DNA from: an uncultured Alistipes sp.
Lineage (GTDB): Bacteria; Bacteroidota; Bacteroidia; Bacteroidales; Rikenellaceae
Length of the DNA stretch: 7,114 nt
Direction of reading: 5' to 3'
Assembly: GCA_900769745.1 (NCBI GenBank)
Contig: CAAGHX010000123.1
Span: forward strand, 1-7,114
Shown: piece by piece, positions 1-6,315 of the stretch
Layout of the letters: each line of letters starts with the position of its first letter
Position numbering within the stretch: position 1 is the first letter of the stretch
Translations under genes and position numbers: made by a program
The notes under the pieces: generated by a model
Seen by the model: only the letters and a program-made list of their open reading frames with translations
Told to the model about the DNA's origin: nothing
The model's database searches: none

Positions 1-1048
1 CACCCAAGCGGTATCGTTGCGCATCGCCATACGAGAACAAGCGTCCCTGCAACATTTTATCGGGCGAAAAACCTATGCCGTCGATGATATTCATCGGATT
101 GAATGCCGCCTGCTCGGTCTCGGCAAAGAAGTTCTCGGGGTTGCGGTTGAGCTCCAGAATACCAACATCGTGCAGCGGAAAATCACCGTGATACCACACC
201 TTCGTTAGGTCAAACGGATTGATGTGATACTCCTTCGCCTGCTCCTCGGTCATCAGCTGCACCTGCATCAGCCAACGAGGGTAGTCGCCACGCTCGATAG
301 CCTCGAACAAATCGCGCTGGTGCGACTCTCGATCCTTTGCAATCACTGCCTCCGCCTCGGCATCGGTCATATTCTTGATGCCCTGCAAGGTGCGCAGATG
401 GAACTTTACCCAAGTGCGACGATTGTCAGTATTGATAAAGCTATATGTATGACTACCAAAGCCGTGCATATGGCGGAACGAGGCTGGAATACCGCGTGGC
501 GACATCGTAATCGTCACCTGATGCAACGCCTCGGGGAGCAGCGTCCAGAAGTCCCAGTTGCTGTTTGCCGAGCGCATACCCGTACGAGGGTCGCGCTTAA
601 TGGCGTGGTTGAGGTCGGGGAACTTCAGAGGGTCACGCAGGAAGAAGACAGGCGTGTTGTTGCCCACCAAATCCCAGTTGCCCGTGTCGGTGTAGAACTT
701 CATCGCAAAGCCGCGAATATCGCGCTCGGCATCGGCGGCACCACGCTCGCTAGCCACGGTCGAGAAGCGCACAAAGCATTCGGTTTTCTTACCGACCTGA
801 GAGAATATCGAGGCACGAGTGTAGGCCGAGATGTCGTGCGTAACTGTGAATGTGCCGTATGCACCCGAGCCCTTGGCGTGCATACGACGCTCTGGGATTA
901 CCTCGCGGTCAAAGTGGGCTAACTTCTCCATCAGCCACGGATCTTGCATCGTCACAGGCCCACGAACGCCTGCCGTCTGCGTGTTCTGGTTGTCGGCAAT
1001 GGGGCGACCATTCTCCGCCGTCAAATGTTTTTTATCGTTCTGCTTCAT
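1..1048 (-). CDS. katA: Catalase, monofunctional haem type (3' end outside window)
   Basis: Haem catalase that converts hydrogen peroxide to water and oxygen, acting in the cytoplasm. My translation of the reverse strand starts MKQNDKKHLTAENGRPIADN and gives 349 codons before the window edge. The catalase landmarks are in order: FDRE..PERRMHAKG with the distal catalytic His57, RFSTVASERGAADAERD (92-109), WDLVGNNTPVFF with the distal-side Asn130, MHGFGSHTYSFIN in the middle, and GRLFSYGDAQRYRLG at the edge. The last contains the proximal haem-ligand Tyr340. The spacings His57-Asn130 (73) and His57-Tyr340 (283) equal those of bovine catalase (74/147/357), so no indel lies in the core. Small-subunit catalases are usually about 480-500 residues, so roughly 130-150 C-terminal residues lie outside. 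The ATG at 1048 gives the usual N-terminal length. It is divergent from the YdeI-family gene. Family certain; the symbol katA (versus katB or katE) is by convention. Confidence 0.95.
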   Translation of the reverse strand, partial: MKQNDKKHLTAENGRPIADNQNTQTAGVRGPVTMQDPWLMEKLAHFDREVIPERRMHAKGSGAYGTFTVTHDISAYTRASIFSQVGKKTECFVRFSTVASERGAADAERDIRGFAMKFYTDTGNWDLVGNNTPVFFLRDPLKFPDLNHAIKRDPRTGMRSANSNWDFWTLLPEALHQVTITMSPRGIPASFRHMHGFGSHTYSFINTDNRRTWVKFHLRTLQGIKNMTDAEAEAVIAKDRESHQRDLFEAIERGDYPRWLMQVQLMTEEQAKEYHINPFDLTKVWYHGDFPLHDVGILELNRNPENFFAETEQAAFNPMNIIDGIGFSPDKMLQGRLFSYGDAQRYRLG

Positions 1049-1067
1049 ATCGGAAATATTTGTAACT

Positions 1068-1096
1068 CATACCTATATTCCGAAAATTGTGCCAAT
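1068..1096 (-). promoter_or_regulatory. Candidate promoter for the catalase gene
   Basis: Reading the minus strand, ATTG (1096-1093) is followed after 17 bases by TAGGTATG (1075-1068). This differs from the Bacteroidota -7 consensus TAnnTTTG by one base, and the spacing is slightly shorter than the usual 19-21. Transcription would start about 12-15 bases before the catalase ATG. No separate OxyR-like operator could be recognised by eye. Confidence 0.35.
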
Positions 1097-1102
1097 AATT
1101 AT

Positions 1103-1110
1103 TAACTTTG
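1103..1110 (+). promoter_or_regulatory. Candidate -7 element for the YdeI-family gene
   Basis: TAACTTTG matches the Bacteroidota -7 consensus TAnnTTTG exactly and lies 19 bases before the ATG at 1130, giving a leader of roughly 12-14 bases. No good -33 TTTG is present at the expected distance; the nearest TTG (1087-1089) is too close. The element lies just beyond the proposed catalase -33 box, so the two divergent promoters would be nearly back to back. Confidence 0.45.
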
Positions 1111-1129
1111 CAGAAGATACGCTGATAAT

Positions 1130-1678
1130 ATGGAGATAACCGAAAGACTACATACAACTTCTCGTGAGCAGTGGCGAGAGTGGCTGGCTGAAAACCATTC
1201 CACAAAGCGTGAGATATGGATTTCGACAACCAAGAGTCCCGACGGGCTGCTATACCTCGATGCGGTGGAGGAGGCTTTGTGTTTTGGTTGGATAGACTCC
1301 ACTATCAAGGCGGGTGAGGGCGTTATGTGGCGTCGATTTTCTCCTCGCCGCAAGCGTAGTCCATGGACCGAACTCAACAAGGAGCGATGCCGACGACTTG
1401 AACGCTTGGGGCTGATGACCGATGCTGGGCGTGCGGTGTTGCCTGATATGGATTTTCAGATTGACGAGGATGTTCTTGCAGCACTTCAAAGCGATGATGC
1501 GGTATGGCAGAACTTCCAAACTTTGCCTGCGCTTTATGTACGAGTACGTATTGACAATGTTCAAAATATCCGCAAACGAGATCCTGAGGCCTATCAACGC
1601 CGCCTTCAAAAATTTATCGAAAACACTCGCAATGGCATTATGTACGGTGAGTGGCACGATAACGGGCGACTGCTCTAA
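1130..1678 (+). CDS. YdeI/OmpD-associated (OmdA) family protein
   Basis: A 182-residue soluble protein with no signal peptide or membrane segment. It carries the family hallmarks: an N-terminal REQWREWLAENH/REIWI stretch (12-31), EALCFGWIDST (48-58), WRRFSPRRKRSPWTELNKER (67-86) followed by a LERLGLMTDAGR-like helix, and the C-terminal block RVRIDNVQN...QRRLQKFIENTRNG with the ending MYGEWHDNGRLL. The length matches the family and the protein looks complete. Members are annotated as YdeI/OmdA-like or 'bacteriocin-protection' proteins, on the basis of Salmonella work linking the family to antimicrobial peptide resistance. The biochemical activity is not known, so that role should not be assumed here. 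The ATG at 1130 is supported by the TAACTTTG element 19 bases upstream; no Shine-Dalgarno is visible, as is common in Bacteroidota. The divergent catalase suggests, but does not show, a stress connection. Confidence 0.88.
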   Translation: MEITERLHTTSREQWREWLAENHSTKREIWISTTKSPDGLLYLDAVEEALCFGWIDSTIKAGEGVMWRRFSPRRKRSPWTELNKERCRRLERLGLMTDAGRAVLPDMDFQIDEDVLAALQSDDAVWQNFQTLPALYVRVRIDNVQNIRKRDPEAYQRRLQKFIENTRNGIMYGEWHDNGRLL

Positions 1679-1799
1679 TATATTTTTCCACGAAACCCGG
1701 AACAGTTACTTCGCGCATTAAAAAGCTGGAATTAGAGGATGTGTATGAAGTGATATAATATACGATTAACAAGAAAACTTTAGTGGATTTACATCCGAT

Positions 1800-1814
1800 G
1801 ACTATGCCATAGTC
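1800..1814. repeat. Short perfect palindrome GACTATG-C-CATAGTC
   Basis: Two 7-base arms around a single central base, in the intergenic region about 240 bases upstream of the SDR start. It could be an operator half-site pair, but a palindrome of this size is expected roughly once by chance in a window of this length. The arms do not extend further: the flanking T/G and A/A do not pair as DNA. Confidence 0.3.
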
Positions 1815-1948
1815 GATTCTACTCCTGCACGATGATACCTGGCGGCTCAAGATTCGTTTAGCCTGCATTTAAAAACGGCTGTCATATTATCTCACCTCGC
1901 AACATTAACCGTATCGCTATTGCAAGATATTGTTTTTAGGTGTAAAAG

Positions 1949-1980
1949 GTTGTAAATTGTGTTATAAATGATTAATTTTG
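1949..1980 (+). promoter_or_regulatory. Promoter for the SDR gene
   Basis: GTTG (1949-1952), exactly 20 bases, then TAATTTTG (1973-1980). The -7 box is a perfect TAnnTTTG, and the spacing falls in the normal 19-21 range for the Bacteroidota primary sigma factor. The predicted start near 1986-1988 gives a leader of about 63 bases before the ATG at 2051. The leader has no Shine-Dalgarno and is AT-rich just before the start codon. Confidence 0.7.
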
Positions 1981-2050
1981 GAGTTGTGTTGAGTCGTGAT
2001 GCGCTCAATTTGGCGATGTAAAATATAGAAATACTTAAAGTGCGATAATT

Positions 2051-2812
2051 ATGAAACGCTTGAATGGAAATGTCACCCTTATCACTGGTGGCGGTAAGGG
2101 TATTGGATTCGGCTTGGCTGAGGCCTTTGCCGAGGAGTGCTCGAACCTTGTGCTTACAGGTAGAACCGAGTTTCGCTTGCTTGAGGCAAAGCGTAAATTA
2201 GAGGAGCAGTATGGAGTTGAGGTGTTGCCCATAGTGGCTGACGGCGCCGACGAGCAGGCCATCAAGATGGTTGTCGAGAAGACTATCGAGAAGTTTGGTA
2301 AACTAAATACATTGGTAAACAATGCTCAGGTATCAAAGTCGGGAATGCCGCTGGTTGAGCATACGAAGGAGGATTTCGACCTTGCAATCTATTCGGGTCT
2401 ATATGCTGCATTTTTCTATATGCGCGAGTGTTTCCCATATCTTAAGGCTTCGCGAGGCTCGGTGATTAACTTTGCTTCGGGAGCAGGTCTGTTTGGTAAG
2501 TTGGGTCAGGCGTCGTATGCGGCAGCTAAGGAGGGTATTCGCGGTATGTCACGTGTGGCAGCAGCTGAGTGGGGCCCCGATGGTGTGCGAGTGAATGTCA
2601 TCTGTCCTTTGGCTATGACCGAGAGCTTGCAGCAGTGGCGTGAGAACTTCCCCGAGCTATACGAAAAGACTATTCAGGGTATTCCGTTGGGTCACTTTGC
2701 CGACCCTAAGGGCGATATTGGTCGTGTGTGCGTATTCCTGGCCTCTGAAGATGCAGAGTATGTCACTGGCGAGACCATCACACTGCAGGGCGGTAGTGGC
2801 CTAAGACCATAG
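2051..2812 (+). CDS. Short-chain dehydrogenase/reductase (SDR) family oxidoreductase
   Basis: A 253-residue classical SDR, complete and of normal length, predicted to be a cytoplasmic NAD(P)-dependent oxidoreductase. Landmarks: Rossmann glycine motif TGGGKGIG (12-19), an arginine after beta-2 (TGR, 36-38) that often goes with NADP preference, NNAQ (90-93) where most SDRs have NNAG, catalytic Ser143 in NFASGAG, and YAAAK with Tyr156 and Lys160. The usual tetrad Asn appears to be replaced: in IYSGLYAAFF (113-122) Gly116 sits at the expected distance, 27 residues before the Ser. This resembles a branch of SDRs I recall from gut bacteria that share NNAQ and GLYA-like text. FabG-like ketoacyl reductase is possible, but no fatty-acid genes are nearby. 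The substrate is unknown. It is monocistronic, with its own promoter and a terminator zone behind it. Confidence 0.9.
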   Translation: MKRLNGNVTLITGGGKGIGFGLAEAFAEECSNLVLTGRTEFRLLEAKRKLEEQYGVEVLPIVADGADEQAIKMVVEKTIEKFGKLNTLVNNAQVSKSGMPLVEHTKEDFDLAIYSGLYAAFFYMRECFPYLKASRGSVINFASGAGLFGKLGQASYAAAKEGIRGMSRVAAAEWGPDGVRVNVICPLAMTESLQQWRENFPELYEKTIQGIPLGHFADPKGDIGRVCVFLASEDAEYVTGETITLQGGSGLRP

Positions 2813-2848
2813 CCGGATCCATTACATCCGGTGGTTATTGTAAACCAC
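2813..2848 (+). other. Two tandem small hairpins after the SDR stop
   Basis: CCGGAT (2813-2818) pairs perfectly with ATCCGG (2826-2831) around a 7-base loop. GTGGTT (2831-2836) then pairs with AACCAC (2843-2848) around a 6-base loop, sharing base 2831 with the first. The first arm begins immediately after the stop codon. Neither hairpin has a T-run, so they look like mRNA 3'-end structure rather than the terminator itself. Confidence 0.5.
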
Positions 2849-2871
2849 GAAGTTCGTGTGCTAAATAATAG

Positions 2872-2903
2872 AGGGGGCGTGATGATGCGCCCCCTTGAAT
2901 TTT
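2872..2903. terminator. Intrinsic terminator, probably bidirectional
   Basis: AGGGGGCG (2872-2879) pairs perfectly with CGCCCCCT (2888-2895) around an 8-base loop, followed on the plus strand by TTGAATTTTA. On the minus strand the same stem is followed by CTATTATTTAG. It lies 60 bases after the plus-strand SDR stop and 26 bases after the end of the minus-strand gtrA gene, so it can serve both convergent transcripts. The T-tracts are imperfect on both sides. Confidence 0.7.
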
Positions 2904-2920
2904 ATACGCTAATATGTTTC

Positions 2921-3400
2921 CTATCTCTTGCAGAATGTGAAGTAGCGACCGGCGAGATAGCTGTAAACTACCGATACGCAAGTAGTGATTGCCTTGGCGG
3001 GGGTGGGCCAGATGTTGCACACCTCGACAAAGAATTTCAGGCAGACATAGTTGAGCAAAAGTGAGCCCAAAACCGACAAAGCATATCGCCACAACTGTCT
3101 GCCCTGGCCAAATTGAGTGGCCTGAAAAGCGACGTTACGGTTGAGCCAGAAGCCCGTGAAGAATGTTATTGGGAAGACAATCACAAGCGACGCTACGTGA
3201 GGCGAGACCACAACTACGCCCAGGTCGATAAATTGCTCAGCAATGATGAAGTGATAGATAACGAAGTACCATACCAGGTCGAGCACCATATTGGTACCTC
3301 CACAAGCAGCGTATCGGAAAACCTCACGCGAGAAGATTTTCCGAAACGGCTTGATGTAGAAGATGTCGATAAAACGACCTATGGCCTCGGCTAACTGCAT
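2921..3400 (-). CDS. GtrA-family four-helix membrane protein
   Basis: 159 residues. After a basic amphipathic N-terminus (FYIKPFRKIFSREVFRYA) there are four hydrophobic segments at about 27-53, 61-84, 104-126 and 133-154. Family motifs are visible: FRYAACGGTNMVLD (28-41) at the start of helix 1 and FWLNRNVAF (84-92) after helix 2, matching the GtrA-type 'F.lvGg.nt.ld' and 'NF.lnr.wtF' patterns. GtrA-like proteins act in the inner membrane and are thought to move polyprenol-linked sugars, or otherwise assist glycosylation of surface polysaccharides. The particular substrate cannot be inferred. No glycosyltransferase partner is next to it. Its ATG overlaps the stop of the HU/SPOR gene by one base (TAATG), implying translational coupling. 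It is the last gene of the lgt operon, with a terminator 26 bases beyond. Confidence 0.85.
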   Translation of the reverse strand: MQLAEAIGRFIDIFYIKPFRKIFSREVFRYAACGGTNMVLDLVWYFVIYHFIIAEQFIDLGVVVVSPHVASLVIVFPITFFTGFWLNRNVAFQATQFGQGRQLWRYALSVLGSLLLNYVCLKFFVEVCNIWPTPAKAITTCVSVVYSYLAGRYFTFCKR

Positions 3401-4260
3401 TATTGACGGTTATAGACCCACAGGTCGGGATAGATATCCTTGTATGACTTGGCGTAGGCATTACAATCAGCGCGATTGTTGCTGCCAAAGATAGTTACCA
3501 TATGCTTATTCTTGAATGGCAAAACCACGCACTCGGCGTCGTTAATCTTTGCCTTCACCTGCTCCACAGCCATAGCTGCATTCTGCTCGGTCGAGAATAT
3601 TCCCATCACCACATAGTGAGCATACTCCTTTGGAGTAGCAGGCGCCTCTGTTGCCATGCCGCCACCCATAGGGCAGGGGGCTGGAGCCTCCTCAGCAGCT
3701 GCATCTGTTGTAGCCTCTGCTGGCTGCTCGACAGGCTGTGCTGCATCAAGCTCGGTGGCAGGAACAGCAGTTTTATCATCCTTGCCAAACAACTCGTCGC
3801 CCCACATGATATATCCGAAGAATCCCAGTGCGATAAGCACGCACACCGCACAAACTGCATACAACCAGCCATTTGAACGACGACGAATTACAAGCGTCTT
3901 TACGCCCTTAGGGTTGATGGCCGCACCGAAGGCCGACTCAGTCGAGAAGCTGCGATGATTCAGTACGCCAACGCCTCCAATAGTCAAGGTCTTGCCCTCG
4001 CGAGTCTTAGCGAGCCAGCGCTCATATATATCCTGAGCCTGCTCCTGCGAGCAGCCTGCCACGTTTACAATCTCGCTAACGAGCGATGGGGCTTGCTCCT
4101 GTGTTGAATATGTAACCACGTTGCGTGGCGAGAGCAGACGCTCCTTTGATATGCGACGTGCGCCCTGGCGCTCGATAAAGAGCGAACCCACCTCGGGCAG
4201 ATATACTCCTCGCCCGCTGATGAGCATATTGTATATAATCTTATTTACTTCTCCTACCAT
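3400..4260 (-). CDS. Membrane-anchored protein with HU-like domain(s) and C-terminal SPOR domain
   Basis: 286 residues, apparently bitopic. Residues 1-125 look like the HU-like (CCDC81-type) domain pair seen in Bacteroidota: a first unit with GRGVYLPEVGSLFIER (16-31), then a helical unit (59-90) and TIGGVGVLNHR (93-103) followed by NPKGVKTLVIRRR. One membrane helix spans about 131-153, and the RRR just before it (126-128) predicts a cytoplasmic N-terminus. An Ala/Pro/Glu-rich linker (155-210) leads to a SPOR-like domain (about 213-286), which starts YAHYVVMGIFSTEQNA and has MVTIFG in its core. SPOR domains bind peptidoglycan glycans lacking stem peptides, typically at division septa. The expected arrangement is cytoplasmic HU-like domain, inner membrane, periplasmic SPOR. 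The role is unknown; a link between the cell interior and the wall is inference. It lies 27 bases after lgt and is coupled to gtrA. Confidence 0.85.
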   Translation of the reverse strand: MVGEVNKIIYNMLISGRGVYLPEVGSLFIERQGARRISKERLLSPRNVVTYSTQEQAPSLVSEIVNVAGCSQEQAQDIYERWLAKTREGKTLTIGGVGVLNHRSFSTESAFGAAINPKGVKTLVIRRRSNGWLYAVCAVCVLIALGFFGYIMWGDELFGKDDKTAVPATELDAAQPVEQPAEATTDAAAEEAPAPCPMGGGMATEAPATPKEYAHYVVMGIFSTEQNAAMAVEQVKAKINDAECVVLPFKNKHMVTIFGSNNRADCNAYAKSYKDIYPDLWVYNRQ

Positions 4261-4287
4261 AACTCTCTGTTTTTCTTGTGTTAAAAA

Positions 4288-5160
4288 CTATTTTCTATTA
4301 CCCTTGCGTGACGATTGTGGGCGGCATACGGGCAACTTATCCTTAGCGCCAAGCCATATAACAACACCCGCCATGATGATAAACGGAATACTGAGCAACT
4401 GGCCCATGTTCAGTAGCATACCCTCCTCGAAGGCCTCCTGATTAATCTTCACAAGCTCGATAAAGAATCGTGTGACAAAAATGCCAACCAAACCCACGCC
4501 AAACATAATACCTGCGTGGCGACGACCCATATCGCGCTTGTAGTAGAGCCACAACAATACTACAAATGTGATGATGTAGCAGAGCGCCTCGTAGAGCTGT
4601 GCGGGGTGCTGAGCTGGGATATTCTCCAACGGCATAGAGCCGTACAATCTCACGAACTTGAATCCCCAGGGCATGGTGGTGATGTTACCGATAATCTCTG
4701 AGTTCATCAGATTACCCAGGCGCACCAACGCTCCGCCAATAGCCACAGGAATCATAATGCGGTCGAGCCACCATACATAGTTCATCTTGTGCTTGCGAGC
4801 CGTAATCCACATACCGAGCAACATACCCAACGCAGAGCCGTGGCTGGCCATACCGCCATTGCGAATCTCGGTGATGATAGCCCAAGGCTTGGTTATGTAG
4901 TAGGGGAACTCATAGAACAGGCAGTGGCCCACTCGAGCGCCGAGGATAGCACCAAGTACAATCCAAACAAAGCCCGTCTCGATAATCTCGTTGCCGAAGC
5001 CCTCTCTCTTGGCAAAGGCCGAGAAGAATCGCTCGCCCAAGAAGATTGTCAGAGCCCACATCAGGCCATAATATCGAAGCTCGAAACCTCCGATATTGAA
5101 CATAACGGGGTCAACGTCCCAAACTATATAAAGTAGATTACTCAACATAAAACTCAACAT
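4288..5160 (-). CDS. lgt: Phosphatidylglycerol--prolipoprotein diacylglyceryl transferase
   Basis: Inner-membrane enzyme that transfers diacylglycerol from phosphatidylglycerol to the lipobox cysteine of preprolipoproteins, the first step of lipoprotein maturation. It has 290 residues, a normal length, with about seven hydrophobic helices. Family signatures: LRYYGLMWA (28-36), GARVGHCLFY with Arg76 (74-83), RNGGMASHG (100-108) with His107 at the place of the E. coli catalytic His103, VRLGNLMNSE (146-155) with Arg147 at the place of E. coli Arg143, then HPAQLYEA, and a late FFIELVK stretch with the preceding Arg. The C-terminal tail is basic (PQSSRKGNRK), facing the cytoplasm. Start: the ATG at 5160 is used here, but the Met four codons later (5148) is equally possible because neither has a Shine-Dalgarno. 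It is the first gene of a tight operon with the HU/SPOR and GtrA genes. Confidence 0.96.
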   Translation of the reverse strand: MLSFMLSNLLYIVWDVDPVMFNIGGFELRYYGLMWALTIFLGERFFSAFAKREGFGNEIIETGFVWIVLGAILGARVGHCLFYEFPYYITKPWAIITEIRNGGMASHGSALGMLLGMWITARKHKMNYVWWLDRIMIPVAIGGALVRLGNLMNSEIIGNITTMPWGFKFVRLYGSMPLENIPAQHPAQLYEALCYIITFVVLLWLYYKRDMGRRHAGIMFGVGLVGIFVTRFFIELVKINQEAFEEGMLLNMGQLLSIPFIIMAGVVIWLGAKDKLPVCRPQSSRKGNRK

Positions 5161-5166
5161 ATACTA

Positions 5167-5178
5167 CCACAAATGTGG
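5167..5178 (-). other. Small hairpin just before the lgt start
   Basis: CCACA and TGTGG arms separated by two bases, centred about 12 bases before the lgt ATG. A two-base loop is too tight, so in RNA the outer four pairs would close a four-base loop. Placed here it could affect ribosome access to lgt, but it is short and may be chance. Confidence 0.3.
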
Positions 5179-5199
5179 CCAATTACACTATAATTAGTA

Positions 5200-5241
5200 C
5201 GTGCATCCTCATCATCGCCCAGCGACAAGTAAAGATGCACG
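5200..5241 (-). other. Long-stem inverted repeat between kinase gene and lgt
   Basis: An 8-base perfect stem, CGTGCATC (minus strand 5241-5234) with GATGCACG (5207-5200), encloses 26 bases. Inside these, TCGC and GCGA form a smaller stem around TGG, extendable by wobble pairs. It falls in the 99-base gap after the kinase stop (19 bases away) and ends 39 bases before the lgt ATG. There is no T-run after the stem (TACTAATTATAG follows on the minus strand), so a simple intrinsic terminator is unlikely. A processing or leader structure is possible. Confidence 0.45.
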
Positions 5242-5259
5242 CTACAACTCAATTCTTAA

Positions 5260-6315
5260 CTACTTCTCCTCCGCAGCCTGAGGCAACTCCTTCTTTACGG
5301 GGAATGCGAATGTACTACCTACACCCAACTCGCTGCGTACAGTGATGCGCTCGCCGTGAGCCTCTACGATGTGCTTCACGATAGCCAAGCCCAAGCCTGT
5401 GCCTCCCTGCTCGCGTGAACGGCCCTTATCTACACGGTAGAAGCGCTCGAAGATACGAGGCATATCCTCCTTGCTGATACCTACACCAGTATCCTCAACC
5501 TCAACGAGAACCTTGTCCATCATATCGCGGAACTTCACACGTGTAGTGCCTCCCTCCTTACCATACTTGATAGAGTTGATGATAAGGTTTACGAGCACCT
5601 GGCCAATGAAGTGCTTATCGGCAGTAACCCAGAACATAGATGGCAATGAGTCGGCACCCTTAACAGAGAGCTTGATGTCGCGCTTTGCGGCCTCCATCTC
5701 CAACTGCTCGCTAATCTCCTTTGTGAGGGCTACGATATCAAACTTAGTCATATTGAGGCGGTTCATATCGTTCTCCAACTTGGCGATTGTGTCGAGGTCG
5801 TTTACGATGTTGATAAGACGGTCGATACTCTTCTCGGCACGCTCCAGATATTTGCGGTTAATCAAATCGTCCTCCAGGCCACCATCGAGCAGGGTAGAGA
5901 TATAGCCTTGAATGTTGAAGATAGGGGTCTTCAACTCGTGAGCCACATTGCCCAAATATTGCTTACGGAATATCTCGTTCTGCTTCAGGCGTGCAATCTC
6001 CTTGTCGTTATCCTCAACCCATGCGGTAAGCTCCTCAGAGATATCCTCGACGTGCTTATCCTTCATCTGGTCAACAATCTCGGTGGTGTGAACATGACGC
6101 GACAAAACCATCGAGTAGATTGGTTTCAGCTTGTATGCTACATAAGATTTAATCATCTGTAATGAGAAGAGTGCCATCACAACAAACATAGCCACCGCAA
6201 TGCTGGCTACAAGCCACCAAGCCACTCCACATACAATCATAATTACAGCCACTACAACAGCGGCCACGAACGCCAGCCAAAGCGAAGCCTTCTCTTTTGT
6301 CTTAATCGTCATCAT
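5260..6315 (-). CDS. Sensor histidine kinase, PhoR-like
   Basis: A 351-residue inner-membrane two-component kinase. Two closely spaced hydrophobic segments (about 11-32 and 34-54) leave almost no periplasmic loop, so the signal is probably sensed in or near the membrane or cytoplasm. A coiled, charged linker (about 60-115) has no obvious PAS domain and may be HAMP-like at most. The catalytic core is complete: H-box FRKQYLGNVAHELKTP with phospho-acceptor His126, N-box LVNLIINSIKYG with Asn247, G1 DTGVGI (275-280), F-box IFERFYRVDKGRSRE (288-302) and G2 GGTGLGLAIVKH (304-315). The order and text resemble PhoR-type HisKA/HATPase_c kinases. The start is MMTIK, and either Met could initiate. No response regulator lies in this window: the gene before it encodes an S24-fold repressor and the gene after it is lgt. 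The partner is therefore unknown, and the name phoR is not assigned. Confidence 0.92.
   Translation of the reverse strand: MMTIKTKEKASLWLAFVAAVVVAVIMIVCGVAWWLVASIAVAMFVVMALFSLQMIKSYVAYKLKPIYSMVLSRHVHTTEIVDQMKDKHVEDISEELTAWVEDNDKEIARLKQNEIFRKQYLGNVAHELKTPIFNIQGYISTLLDGGLEDDLINRKYLERAEKSIDRLINIVNDLDTIAKLENDMNRLNMTKFDIVALTKEISEQLEMEAAKRDIKLSVKGADSLPSMFWVTADKHFIGQVLVNLIINSIKYGKEGGTTRVKFRDMMDKVLVEVEDTGVGISKEDMPRIFERFYRVDKGRSREQGGTGLGLAIVKHIVEAHGERITVRSELGVGSTFAFPVKKELPQAAEEK

Larger units (their letters stand above)
1679..2050. other. 372-base intergenic region without a convincing gene
   Basis: No frame on either strand looks like a complete gene. One plus-strand frame (from 1681) reads plausible protein-like text such as IKKLELEDVYEVI and LLLHDDTWRLKIRLACI, but it is broken by stops near 1756, 1807 and 1891. 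That stop spacing is what random sequence would give. The right end (1949-1980) holds the SDR promoter, and a 15-base palindrome lies at 1800-1814. Base composition becomes AT-rich from about 1920. No tRNA, hairpin-plus-T-run terminator or insertion sequence end was recognised. Confidence 0.6.

Noticed and set aside
224..922. Long plus-strand open frame of 232 codons opposite the catalase
   Set aside because: It is the antisense shadow of a highly conserved catalase coding region; the translation resembles no family.
1800..1814. The 7-1-7 palindrome as a strong regulator operator
   Set aside because: A palindrome this size is expected about once by chance in about 7 kb, and it lies far from the mapped SDR promoter. 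It is kept only as a low-confidence repeat.
1638..1868. Minus-strand open frame of 76 codons overlapping the end of the YdeI-family gene
   Set aside because: It has no recognisable domain, overlaps a well-supported gene in antisense and has an unremarkable composition.
1681..1896. A plus-strand frame with protein-like text (IKKLELEDVYEVI, LLLHDDTWRLKIRLACI) that could be a decayed gene
   Set aside because: It is interrupted by stops near 1756, 1807 and 1891, about the spacing expected by chance, and no family is recognisable. A BLASTX hit running through these stops would revive the idea.
3113..3394. Plus-strand open frame opposite the GtrA-family gene
   Set aside because: Antisense shadow of a gene with clear GtrA motifs and helices; no support of its own.
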